Origin: an uncultured Bacteroidales bacterium | GTDB taxonomy: Bacteria; Bacteroidota; Bacteroidia; Bacteroidales; Paludibacteraceae | Reading direction: 5' to 3' | DNA length: 64,000 nt | NCBI GenBank assembly: GCA_937916355.1 | Contig: CALFTM010000059.1 | Location: 43,139-107,138 of the forward strand | Shown: positions 37,922 to 47,486 of the stretch, one piece after another | How the letters are laid out: each line of letters starts with the position of its first letter | How positions within the stretch are numbered: the stretch's first letter is position 1 | Notes under the pieces: model-generated | Told to the model about the DNA's origin: nothing | The model's input: the letters and a program-made list of their open reading frames with translations, nothing else | The model's database searches: none | Position numbers and translations under genes: made by a program

Positions 37922-38069
37922 TCTTCTTTTTCAAGCGCAAATCCAACACTCTTTTTCTATTCTTTTTTATATTTTTATAAAATTTGATGTGCATATAAAT
38001 TAAAGGAGGCTCTGTATTTTTATTAGCGAGCAGTTAGAACCATATTAAAACTGAAACGTTTTAGTTCCG

Positions 38070-38101
38070 CAAAGGTATCATTAATTTTTTTGAGAAAACA
38101 A
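38070..38101 (-). promoter_or_regulatory. Promoter of the giant Ig-repeat gene at 30320-37921
   Basis: Minus strand TTG (38101-38099), 21 bp, TACCTTTG (38077-38070). Predicted start about 38063, a leader of roughly 140 nt. A G8 tract (38133-38140) lies about 32 bp further upstream. Confidence 0.65.
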
Positions 38102-38132
38102 GCTTTTTTACGAGTTTTTTCAATTTAGCATA

Positions 38133-38140
38133 GGGGGGGG
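38133..38140. repeat. Homopolymer tract G8
   Basis: Eight consecutive G on the plus strand in an otherwise A+T-rich intergenic stretch between two giant surface-protein genes. Confidence 0.9.
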
Positions 38141-38401
38141 TAACACATTGATATTCAGATATATATTTTTTCAACAACGACAGTAATAAAAAGGAAAAGT
38201 ACTTTTTTATTGCTGTCCACGACATGAGGCATTTCTTGACGTAAAGTTCGACCTATACGCCAAATATTACTGTCCGATAAACACTCATTAGTACTTATTT
38301 TTACTTGTTTCCAAGTTAGGAAAATCCCTTTGAAAGAGAAATAACGGCTGTCTGATAAAAAATCCACAAAATTACACTGTACACTATCCGCTGAATAAAG
38401 C

Positions 38402-38438
38402 AAAATAAAAAGCGGATCCCATAACCATGGAATCCGCT
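38402..38438 (-). terminator. Terminator of the giant surface protein gene at 38459-45568
   Basis: Stem AGCGGATCC (38411-38419) with GGAATCCGCT (38429-38438), followed on the minus strand by TTTTTATTTTG. 21 bp after the stop codon. Confidence 0.85.
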
Positions 38439-38458
38439 CTAATCTTATCATAAAAAAA

Positions 38459-41400
38459 CTAACGTCTAATCAACGTGAAGTGACCTTCATACTTCGTCGC
38501 AATCTCTTCGATTTCTACCACATACCAGTAGTCGGTCGACATCATCTTGACTCCGTTGTAAGTTCCGTCCCAACCTTCATCTGCGCCCAGATATTCCGCC
38601 AACAACTTTCCGAATCGGTCGTAAATGCGAACTATCGCATTTGGATAGACCTCCTGCAAAGTGGAGATAACCCACTTGTCATTCACACCGTCACCATTAG
38701 GAGAGAAGTGGATCGGAATAGAAATCTTCGGTGGTTCGATAGAGAAATTGAAGTCGGATGTACATCCATTCGCATCCACCACTGTAACTACGTGACTTGC
38801 GAAAGTCAAATCCTTGATCAAAGTATTGGTTGTCATCGTCTCTTTGTCTCCATCAAGCCAATAAGAGAACAAGCCTGTTCCTTTACTTGGATCTACAACA
38901 ATCTCCACATCACGCACACCTACCGAATCGACTGAAACGATTTCAGGATTAGAAGTGACGGTGACTGTATATTGGTCACTCGCCACACAAGTTCCCCTCG
39001 TCATGTTGAGGTTGTATTGTGTTGTCACCGGAGGGAAGACCGTTATATCAGCAGTTGTGCCAACCGTAGTTCCGCTGGTTGTCCACTGATAGGTTTCCGC
39101 ATCGTAAGAGGAGGCTGACAAGACTGATGAAGAACCCTCACATATCGGGCTATCCCCGGTGATCGAACCTGAGAGCGGCTCGTCGACCTTCACAGTAACC
39201 GTGATTGGCAAATAGCTGTCACAGGTCCTATTGTATGCCTTAACATTGTATTCGTAGACTGACTGATGTCCGACACCCACAGTACTATTGTATTTTGGTG
39301 CGACGGTCGCACTCTTTCCATCCTCCGTCTTGCTCTTGATTGTGATGTCGGAATCCCAGTTGATGACGGTTCCATCCGGAGTGACGTTCGTAAACGCCAA
39401 CACGACCTCTTCGCCATCACAAATGGTTGGTGTCTCAGGAGCTGTCGCCTTGATTGAAGGAATCACGATAGCGAGTTCGGGAGACTCTTCTTCTTGGTCT
39501 CCATAAGTGAACACTGCCTTATATGTCGCATCTTTCTCGGCGGTAAGGGTCAGCTCCAACTTGCCATTTTTAAATTTCACATCATCGGACATATCCAAAG
39601 TCTCCCCTCCCATTTCGCGAATCACCTTCAAGGTAGGAGTAACACCTTGCTGACGGAACTTTCCAGTACCTGCCGTGTCTATGGTCATCGTATAGTCCAA
39701 TTCTTCACAAAGCGTATCCGCAAGCTCTGTTTTAAGCTGGAGGTCTGCGTCTACCCAAACGGTCATTTCTGTGGAAGTTGGGCAGAGTCCCTCTCCCGAC
39801 AAATCAATTGAAAATTCATAATCTTTTGTCACCTCTGCTATTGTGTACGACAATTTATCTTCTGCTTCTGAAACAGCGGAACCATTATCTTTCCACACTA
39901 CATTCAAATCAGAAACATCCGCCGGCTCTTTAACATTCAAACTAAGCGAGACAGACTCTCCACGTCGAATGATCTTAGGGTTCTTGTCCTCTTCCAATTT
40001 GATGTAAGGTTTCACCTGCAGTTCGCCCACCTCTTCTTTAGCAACACAACCTTTTCGATTAACCTCTACAGAATAGAGTCCGCTATGAGACGGTTTCGTC
40101 TTATCCTTATCAATTCCATAGGACTCTCCGTTCGCTCCGCTCAACGCCACATCATCCTTCTTCCACGTCACGGTGTATCCTATGCTATTTTGAGGCGAAA
40201 CAGTGATGCTTGAGCTGAACTTATCGCCTTCACAGATTTCCAACTCAGAAGACTCCAAGGAGGTGATCTCGACAGAAGCGTCGATCAACTCGAACTCTAC
40301 CTTCGTTGGACAACCGTTGACGAACGACAAAGTATATTTACCTGCCTCGTTCAATTCATAAGGAGCATTTATGATCGCATCCCCTTTAGACAAGGTGTAC
40401 TCAGAAACCTCTTTGACATTATTTTTATCGGAAGTGTCGTCATACTTAGGGGTAACCGTAACCGATTCGCAGAAGTAGTATGGCTCTGAGGTATTGGAAT
40501 TTGTATATACCTTTTCAGCTAACGAAGTGTTTGTGGCATCCGCAAGTTTAAGCGTTCCCACTACCGGACCTTCACCCAAAGAGACTTTCAAATCCTTCGG
40601 TTCAGTACAAGTTCCGGCAGTAACCACCAACTCATAGTCGTATGATGCTCCGTAATCCCCGTCAAACGCTTGCGTCGTAAATTCCGCACCTGTGCCAGAA
40701 TCCGAATCCGGACCTGACCATTTATAAGTGACAGTTCCAACATTGGTCTTCGCTTGCGCGGTAAACGTCGCCGTCATATTCGGACAAGTGGAGACATCTT
40801 CGGCAATCACCGAGAGGGTGTCGATCTGAACCTCTATTGGTTTAATTTCTGATTTACACATTTTCCCTGAAGCCACTTTTGCATCGTACGCGTATTGCAC
40901 ATAATAAGTATTTGAGACAGAAACCTTGCTGCCACCCTCTAATTGGGTTTCTCCTGATGCATCTGAGAAATAGGACTTCGTATAGGTTTTTCCCTCCACT
41001 TCATTCGTCAAAGTGACTGCTGACGCTAAATCCACCTCTTCTTCACAGACCGCATCAGGATTTGTTATCGTCAAATCCGGATTTGGATAAACGATCACCT
41101 TGAGCGGAACCGCCGAACTCACCGCCCCTGTCGTCTCGTCACGTTGAGCCACCCAATATGTCACCTCGGTCAGCGCATTATTTTCAACGGCAGCAGTACC
41201 TGTCAACTCATAAGTATTGCCTTCCGACTTAGGAGAAACGGTAGCAGTGCTTGCCGGCTCTTCCGTTCCGTACCACAAGATTGTGTAATCAGACTCATTT
41301 TTCGATCCTTGTTTCTGAACCTTTGCCGTCAAAGGTTGTAAGTCCTCGCCCTCACAATAGAGAACATCGTTCACCAACGGAGGAAGCGCGTCGCTGATCG

Positions 41401-44400
41401 TCACCTTGATGGTTGAGACCTCACTTCTACATGAAGTTTCATTGTTGATACGGTAAACCTCATAAGTGATGGTCTTCGTCGTACCATCCAATGATGCGGT
41501 GTCACAAGCAGGCGTTGGAGGTGTGGTTGTAGTATCCGTCTTTCCTTTTTCTACATACATATATGTATAGCCAGCCTCTTCTTTCCAACCTTTGTCCGAA
41601 ATAGACTCAAAGAGATTCTTTCCATCCTTATCCTTCTGACTCGTAGCATCAGAAGAAAGGTATGAAATGGTAGTATCGTTTGCAGCCAGAGTGAAATTAA
41701 CATTGATAGAGAATTCAGCAGCTTCGCTTACGCATATCTCACCAGACTCTTTGATCGTATATTTCTGCTTCGCCGTGAAATCGTATGTTATGGTTTCTGT
41801 GACATCGGTGTCTATCGGATAGGTCGCCGCTGAATCCAAATTCCCTGCTTCATCCGCTTTATACCAAACCACCTCACTCGCAAAATAGTATTTAGAATCT
41901 TCTTTGGTCAGTGTATTCGGCAACTCGGCGGCCTTATCGCCACTACAATACTCAGTCACCAAACCCTTAAATTCAGGTTCTTTCACACCTACGACAGTTA
42001 CGACGATCGGTTTTCTCATACTCTCATTCTCCGGATTCTCCAGATCATACTGAGAGACATAGTAAGTCGTCTGCCCTACATTTTCGGTAGAAGGAACGTA
42101 CTCCTCTCCCAAATCATTTTTGTCTTTCTCATCATCCGTCAGATACCACTTCAATCCATAGAACTCTTTACCCTTTACTTGAGTATTCACAAATGAATTA
42201 GCAGCCAAAGTAGCAGCAGTTCCGTTCAAACAATATGTTGTATCGGTTGTCTCAGGCGCAGGGGCACCCACCACATCCACCTGAATCTTTACGGTGTCGC
42301 CCTCGCAGCCCTTATCCGACTGCTGGAACACCCAATAATAGAACGTCTCATCCTTTGAAGCGTCATTTGGCGCAGCCAATGTGAACATCGTATAGTCCGC
42401 TGACGCTTTCGTACCAGTATCCGGTTGAACTGGATCCACCCCTTTAACACCAGTGAAAGGTCCCATCCACATCACAGTTGATGTCGCAGCCGCACCAGTT
42501 ACAACATCTGGTTCTTGCTCTTCCAATTTTTTGAAGCCATTAACACCTTCCGACTTCAGGTACTGCACATCTTTGGTTGTCAATGCGACGGGGATTGGAT
42601 TGACAGTCACCGTGTAGGTGTTCACCTCAGAACGGCAACCATTCTCATCCTGCACCACATAGTAGAACTCCTTCGGAGAGGCTGCTGCCTCAACGGCTTC
42701 GATTACCGCTTGCGTAAGTGCTTCTTCTGATTTTCCTGCTTCTGAAGTGTCAGTTTTAGAATCATACCAAATCACTTCCTTGTTAGAAATGGTCAAAGTC
42801 GGTTTAGACTTCAATCCCGTACCCTCACAGAACTCGGTCGGATCGGTAAGTTTATCTTCTGGCTGAGGAAGAGCGATGACGGTAATTGTGTCGGTGATGT
42901 CACACTGAGTTGTCGCCAATGTTGGGTCGAAATAGTCGTGAAGCGAAACGATATATTTCACTCCTGCCTCTCCTGCTGCTTCCACATCTGCATAATCCAC
43001 CGTTACAGTAGGGATTACCGCATCGTCACTTGTACACTTCTTTACCTCGATGGCCGCACTTCCGACAACCTCCTTGAACCACTTCACATCATAGTCGTAG
43101 TAATCTTTCCCGTCCTTATCTTTTCCATGGACGCTACCGGCAGACAACACCGTCGAGCCATTAGGGCAAAGCGACACTGTCTTCTTCTTCGCGTCAAAAA
43201 TTCCTCCTTTTGCATCGAATGTCAATGGGTCTGGCTTTGAACATGCTGCACAGTTTAGACCTGCCACAACAGGAATTGTAGAGATGGAAATCTTACGACA
43301 AGGAGAGAATGCAGAATTGGTCTTCCAAGATTGGTCTGCAATCAAATCACCATACTCACCCACAACGACGCGGAAATAGATGCGTTTCTCATGATTAGGG
43401 TCGTCCTCCAACTTAGAGAAAATATCATCCCAATATGTTTCTACATTTACATCAAAAGACTCAGTCTCCACCACCTCTTCTTTATGAAGAGTATTCCATG
43501 TGATAGGATTATCATCAGATTCAGTAGAAGGATCTTGGAATGTATATTGGTAAACGTAACCCACCTTCTTATCTGGATCTATTTGATTTCCACTGTACAA
43601 ATAGAATCTCTTTACTGCATCAGAAGTAACAGAAGTAAGAGTCAACACATCCTCAGTACATAGGTCGAGGATGTCCTTTCCCGTACTTACTGAAGACTCC
43701 ACATTCACATCTGGAGGTGTACAAACTTGGAAAATAATATTGTCGATTGCATAGTCACGAGTTTGTCCTGATATGACATCATTATGTTTTACCTTCATTG
43801 TGATAGTAACCTCACTTGCATTACCCACATCTTTTGCATCTATCGTAAAACTTTCGCTTATACCTTTCCATCCATCAACACCTCCAGTAAAATTCTGTTT
43901 CCTGCTCACCAGATCTTTTCCTTCATACTCCAATTTCACCTCAATAGACCCTGGGTGATCAGATATAGATGCGAAGTCCGCACCAAATGTAATCTCTTTT
44001 CCTGTACAGATATGTTCAATATCTATTTCAAAGAACTCATCTTGAGAACCATCATCAAGAAGGTCGAACTGAAGCATACCTCCGGTTTGACTACCAGAAT
44101 TATCATACTTCACACCACCAGGATAACCTCCATATTTAGAAACGACATACACACCGTGGTTATACAACTCAGTCTTATCTGGAACGCTACCTGCTACTGG
44201 CACAGCTAATTTTGCGCCACTACTCTCAATATTATACGCCTTGACAAATGGAATCTTAAGGTCTCCTCCATGAGACTGAGAAGTGTGAACCTGTCCAGCA
44301 GGTATCTTCTCTGTATGAGTTGTTCCGAATCTATCCGTCCATTCGTATGTGTCATCGGTTGGGAAATTACCGAAATCATCAAAGAACAAATTTGTCATAG

Positions 44401-45568
44401 CCATAGGAGCTCCTTGTGCACTTGTACAACAAGTTCCTGAATGAACCTTCAAAACGTCCGACTTAGAAGGCTCACAACCTGGCAATGTAACTTCAAGAGT
44501 TATACTATAATCAGTTTCAGGCTTTTTGGGAATGAAATTGAAGCTAGATTCCGTAGATGTCTGACCTGTAACAGACTCCTTCCAAGAAAATTTCGTACCG
44601 TCCGGATAGCTCTGTTTTGAAGTAATACGCAACGGTTGTTCTGGACAAGGGTTACCGGTGGTCGAAATGACCGGCTTAACCTCTCCCGTCACTTTTATAT
44701 CATCTATACCAATAGGGATCTGGAAACAATCACCGGTACGATAGAAATAAAATGTCACTGTACCGGTTGCAGGAACCGTTGCTTCATGAGTAACTGTTGT
44801 GAATTCTCCATAATCAGCTGTTACTGTTTTGGCGTTTTTTGAGTTAGTCAATTGAAGTGCATTGTTATATGAGGTGTTGAACTGCACATTGTCATCACTC
44901 GACACCACTCCAAATCCCAATTTATTTCCATTGATTACTCCTTGATTTGAATAATTATATTTCGTGATAAAATCCATCATTTGAGGTGCCTTACCTCCTC
45001 CTACACACACATTCGTTGCAAGATGGTCGAAATATGTAGGATCCAACAAATTATACAAAGTGAAAGACAATTCAGCAGTAGTACCGGGAGTCAATCCATG
45101 CACCGTATAAGAGACTATAGGGCAAAGTGGCGCGGAACCAATGTTGACATACATATTGTTTGGCACTTCATTCGCTTTACAAAATGAGTGCACAAGTTTA
45201 GGCTGAGCAGTGACGGTAGAATAACCATACTGAGCCGGTTTTCCATCAGCCTGAAGATTATTTAGATGAAAAACATCATCAATGTCGGTCATGTCATTGC
45301 TGCCATCACTGGCGAAGACTCCTCCGATACCAGTTTGTTTTGCATATTCCGGACCAATGAACATGTCTGATTTACACAACGCATCCCAATCAAGCTCTTC
45401 GTTATACCACCCCCCCACTTTTGCATCGGAAGTCAATATAGGACAACAAAGCTCTGAATTCGTGTCAAAATTTGTGCTGGCCACCACACACTGAGCTGAT
45501 ACATTCGTAGCTCCAGCGGATAACGCCAAAGCGAGAATTGCTAACCTAAAATCTTTTAAATTACCCAT
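38459..45568 (-). CDS. Giant T9SS-secreted surface protein with Ig-like domains
   Basis: About 2,369 residues from ATG 45568 (MGNLKDFRLAILALALSAGA, a clear signal peptide); the 24 residues further upstream lack support. The N-terminal about 650 residues contain two beta-sandwich parts with TFSLTxYNLLDP- and IDNI-type segments (PFxxDDI and VTVxDDI), typical of carbohydrate- or protein-binding jelly rolls. Then about 15-18 Ig/PKD-like domains with the cysteine starts C-x-G-x and W-x-G cores. The end (HFSPNGDGVNDKWVI, IYDRFGKLLAEY, HFTLIRR) is a type B T9SS sorting domain. Followed by a strong terminator; the next gene downstream is the other giant surface gene at 37921. Function unknown; adhesin or matrix protein is inference. 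Confidence 0.88.
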   Translation of the reverse strand: MGNLKDFRLAILALALSAGATNVSAQCVVASTNFDTNSELCCPILTSDAKVGGWYNEELDWDALCKSDMFIGPEYAKQTGIGGVFASDGSNDMTDIDDVFHLNNLQADGKPAQYGYSTVTAQPKLVHSFCKANEVPNNMYVNIGSAPLCPIVSYTVHGLTPGTTAELSFTLYNLLDPTYFDHLATNVCVGGGKAPQMMDFITKYNYSNQGVINGNKLGFGVVSSDDNVQFNTSYNNALQLTNSKNAKTVTADYGEFTTVTHEATVPATGTVTFYFYRTGDCFQIPIGIDDIKVTGEVKPVISTTGNPCPEQPLRITSKQSYPDGTKFSWKESVTGQTSTESSFNFIPKKPETDYSITLEVTLPGCEPSKSDVLKVHSGTCCTSAQGAPMAMTNLFFDDFGNFPTDDTYEWTDRFGTTHTEKIPAGQVHTSQSHGGDLKIPFVKAYNIESSGAKLAVPVAGSVPDKTELYNHGVYVVSKYGGYPGGVKYDNSGSQTGGMLQFDLLDDGSQDEFFEIDIEHICTGKEITFGADFASISDHPGSIEVKLEYEGKDLVSRKQNFTGGVDGWKGISESFTIDAKDVGNASEVTITMKVKHNDVISGQTRDYAIDNIIFQVCTPPDVNVESSVSTGKDILDLCTEDVLTLTSVTSDAVKRFYLYSGNQIDPDKKVGYVYQYTFQDPSTESDDNPITWNTLHKEEVVETESFDVNVETYWDDIFSKLEDDPNHEKRIYFRVVVGEYGDLIADQSWKTNSAFSPCRKISISTIPVVAGLNCAACSKPDPLTFDAKGGIFDAKKKTVSLCPNGSTVLSAGSVHGKDKDGKDYYDYDVKWFKEVVGSAAIEVKKCTSDDAVIPTVTVDYADVEAAGEAGVKYIVSLHDYFDPTLATTQCDITDTITVIALPQPEDKLTDPTEFCEGTGLKSKPTLTISNKEVIWYDSKTDTSEAGKSEEALTQAVIEAVEAAASPKEFYYVVQDENGCRSEVNTYTVTVNPIPVALTTKDVQYLKSEGVNGFKKLEEQEPDVVTGAAATSTVMWMGPFTGVKGVDPVQPDTGTKASADYTMFTLAAPNDASKDETFYYWVFQQSDKGCEGDTVKIQVDVVGAPAPETTDTTYCLNGTAATLAANSFVNTQVKGKEFYGLKWYLTDDEKDKNDLGEEYVPSTENVGQTTYYVSQYDLENPENESMRKPIVVTVVGVKEPEFKGLVTEYCSGDKAAELPNTLTKEDSKYYFASEVVWYKADEAGNLDSAATYPIDTDVTETITYDFTAKQKYTIKESGEICVSEAAEFSINVNFTLAANDTTISYLSSDATSQKDKDGKNLFESISDKGWKEEAGYTYMYVEKGKTDTTTTPPTPACDTASLDGTTKTITYEVYRINNETSCRSEVSTIKVTISDALPPLVNDVLYCEGEDLQPLTAKVQKQGSKNESDYTILWYGTEEPASTATVSPKSEGNTYELTGTAAVENNALTEVTYWVAQRDETTGAVSSAVPLKVIVYPNPDLTITNPDAVCEEEVDLASAVTLTNEVEGKTYTKSYFSDASGETQLEGGSKVSVSNTYYVQYAYDAKVASGKMCKSEIKPIEVQIDTLSVIAEDVSTCPNMTATFTAQAKTNVGTVTYKWSGPDSDSGTGAEFTTQAFDGDYGASYDYELVVTAGTCTEPKDLKVSLGEGPVVGTLKLADATNTSLAEKVYTNSNTSEPYYFCESVTVTPKYDDTSDKNNVKEVSEYTLSKGDAIINAPYELNEAGKYTLSFVNGCPTKVEFELIDASVEITSLESSELEICEGDKFSSSITVSPQNSIGYTVTWKKDDVALSGANGESYGIDKDKTKPSHSGLYSVEVNRKGCVAKEEVGELQVKPYIKLEEDKNPKIIRRGESVSLSLNVKEPADVSDLNVVWKDNGSAVSEAEDKLSYTIAEVTKDYEFSIDLSGEGLCPTSTEMTVWVDADLQLKTELADTLCEELDYTMTIDTAGTGKFRQQGVTPTLKVIREMGGETLDMSDDVKFKNGKLELTLTAEKDATYKAVFTYGDQEEESPELAIVIPSIKATAPETPTICDGEEVVLAFTNVTPDGTVINWDSDITIKSKTEDGKSATVAPKYNSTVGVGHQSVYEYNVKAYNRTCDSYLPITVTVKVDEPLSGSITGDSPICEGSSSVLSASSYDAETYQWTTSGTTVGTTADITVFPPVTTQYNLNMTRGTCVASDQYTVTVTSNPEIVSVDSVGVRDVEIVVDPSKGTGLFSYWLDGDKETMTTNTLIKDLTFASHVVTVVDANGCTSDFNFSIEPPKISIPIHFSPNGDGVNDKWVISTLQEVYPNAIVRIYDRFGKLLAEYLGADEGWDGTYNGVKMMSTDYWYVVEIEEIATKYEGHFTLIRR

Positions 45569-45726
45569 ATTATATATGATCTTTACTTTGTTTTTTACTA
45601 AATTTGTTTTTCGTGGTAATTTATTATCACCTGAATACACCTATTTTATCAAAGGGCGAATTTACAAAATTTTATTCTAATTAACAAATAGTTAAAGGTC
45701 GGATTTTTTTCTAATGTTTCTTTTAC

Positions 45727-45762
45727 AAAAAAAAAGAGATGGACAACACCACCTCTTTTTTT
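45727..45762 (-). terminator. Terminator of the porT gene (bidirectional)
   Basis: Stem AGAGATGG (45735-45742) with CCACCTCT (45749-45756), one mismatch, flanked by A- and T-runs. 29 bp after the porT stop codon. Confidence 0.75.
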
Positions 45763-45784
45763 TCATATTTTCAAAGTTATTGAT

Positions 45785-46501
45785 TTACTCAAAATTAAAA
45801 GATAAGATAAATAAACGGGAAGTCAGTTTGGACAGCGTATTGGTGTATTTCATTTCCGAAATATCCGCAATCTCCGGACGGTCTCGCTCCAAGACATCAC
45901 CCAAACCTAAATAGACTTTAAATTCCGGGCAAATCTTAAAATATGGCAAATAGAAATCACACCCCACTCCCACTTCGACACCATAATCGAACTGCTTCAA
46001 CATCAATGTCTTTTCTGCATCTCGTCCCATATCCAACGTGATGGCAGCTCCTGCCAAAAGGTAAGGACGGAAGTTGTTTTTGCGTTGACCTCTGAATTTG
46101 AACGTGAGAGGGAATTGTATCATGTTCGATTGCACTATCACTTCGCCCAATTCTGACTCTTCTCCATCTGCATCAAAATAGCGCATGGTGCGCTCATTGA
46201 AAAACAAAATCGGACAACAACGCAGGTTCAACCACGAGAAAATCCGCAAATCGGAGACGATACCCACCGAAAAACCCGGTGTCATGCGAGTGTCTTCTCC
46301 AAACCACACTTTGCCGTCTTCATCCACCAATGCCGCATTTTCAGGGTTGAAGTCCATCATGTTCAGACCCAACGTAAAGCCGAAATGATAAAGTCGGTTG
46401 TCGGCATTAATCTGATAATTGGTTCGCCCATGTGCGTGCTGTGCCATCATTTCAGTGGCACACCCTAACAATAGAACTATAAAAAAAACAATCTTTTTCA
46501 A
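45785..46501 (-). CDS. porT: PorT-like outer membrane beta-barrel protein (T9SS)
   Basis: 238 residues with a signal peptide (MKKIVFFIVLLLGCATEMMA, possible lipobox Cys at 14). The barrel has the FGFTLGLNMMDF segment, LRCCPILFF, and a final strand SRLFILSFNFE. This matches the PorT family of T9SS assembly proteins as I recall it. Gene order next to T9SS cargo and PorP/SprF supports this. Other OMP beta-barrel families are possible. Confidence 0.72.
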   Translation of the reverse strand: MKKIVFFIVLLLGCATEMMAQHAHGRTNYQINADNRLYHFGFTLGLNMMDFNPENAALVDEDGKVWFGEDTRMTPGFSVGIVSDLRIFSWLNLRCCPILFFNERTMRYFDADGEESELGEVIVQSNMIQFPLTFKFRGQRKNNFRPYLLAGAAITLDMGRDAEKTLMLKQFDYGVEVGVGCDFYLPYFKICPEFKVYLGLGDVLERDRPEIADISEMKYTNTLSKLTSRLFILSFNFE

Positions 46502-46591
46502 TTCAAAAAATTTTGAAGATAATTAGTATCGAATTAAGTAACGTATAAAACACCGTTTTATTATTTCTCTAACACGGAATCAAGGAGAAAA

Positions 46592-47443
46592 TCACTTGAA
46601 AGAATAGCCCAGACCGATTGTTCCATAAATTGGGAACATATCGAACGTGATGGTCTCAAACTCATCCACGAAAATATCACTGAGCCCCCAATCAAGGTCA
46701 ACGAAAGCGGAAAGTCCTTTATACAAACGCCACTCGCCCCCCAATGTCAGTCCCCATTGAAAACGTTTCAAATCGGAAGAGAAATTAAAGGACTGAGGTT
46801 TATCATCCACTTCGATTTTCGCACCGGTAGGATCTCCCTCACGAAGGTATCCGTTATATACCTCCCCATAAAAATCTCCTTTGGAAAGGTAACTGTAGAA
46901 TACACCCAAACGAATTTTTCCCACCTCCGTAATTTTAAATGCACAAGAGAATGGCATGGTCAAAAACCATTGGTCTGCCGTCATCGTCACACCTCCAGTC
47001 CAACGCCCCATGATCACTCCTCCATCTTCGTCCTGAATAGACATATTGTAGTCCTTCACTGTCGCCTCAGCCGTCATTGCTTTTCGTTCAAATTTCATAC
47101 CGAGTGCGAACTCCCAACGTTTCCCGATAGGGACAACACCTAACGCCTGCACAGAGAAATTCCCCAACGGAGAAAATCCGTTAATCTTACGCATCTGAGC
47201 CGGTAACGGGAACGGTACAGTTCCTCCGATTTGATACCCTGCGCGCAACTCAAAATAGGACTTCAGCTCCTCCACTTCAACGGCTGAAACACTATCACTC
47301 TTATAAAAGGCGGTATCTCCCATGACCTTAGGTTCAACTGATGGTTGGGCAGATTCCAAACCTTCCGCAGCCTGTGTCAAAGAGACGGACATGCACCCCA
47401 AAACCACACATATATATTTTAGAACTCTCATAATCGACATCAT
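46592..47443 (-). CDS. Outer membrane beta-barrel protein
   Basis: 283 residues: signal peptide (YICVVLGCMSVSLTQA), then a proline-rich linker and an eight- or ten-strand barrel with repeated aromatic-terminated strands (FELRAGYQIGG, WEFALGMKFER, RFQWGLTLGGEW, IYGTIGLGYSF). Related to PorT-family or OmpX-like barrels, but I cannot assign it. 91 bp upstream of porT on the same strand; probably cotranscribed with the PCMD lipoprotein gene (43 bp gap). Confidence 0.75.
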   Translation of the reverse strand: MMSIMRVLKYICVVLGCMSVSLTQAAEGLESAQPSVEPKVMGDTAFYKSDSVSAVEVEELKSYFELRAGYQIGGTVPFPLPAQMRKINGFSPLGNFSVQALGVVPIGKRWEFALGMKFERKAMTAEATVKDYNMSIQDEDGGVIMGRWTGGVTMTADQWFLTMPFSCAFKITEVGKIRLGVFYSYLSKGDFYGEVYNGYLREGDPTGAKIEVDDKPQSFNFSSDLKRFQWGLTLGGEWRLYKGLSAFVDLDWGLSDIFVDEFETITFDMFPIYGTIGLGYSFK

Positions 47444-47486
47444 ACTTTAAATAATACTATGCTTATTAAAAAATACTTTCCACAGA

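Noticed and set aside
38155..38451. 98-residue reading frame on the minus strand between the two giant genes
   Set aside because: It overlaps the terminator of the upstream giant gene and shows no family resemblance or plausible start.
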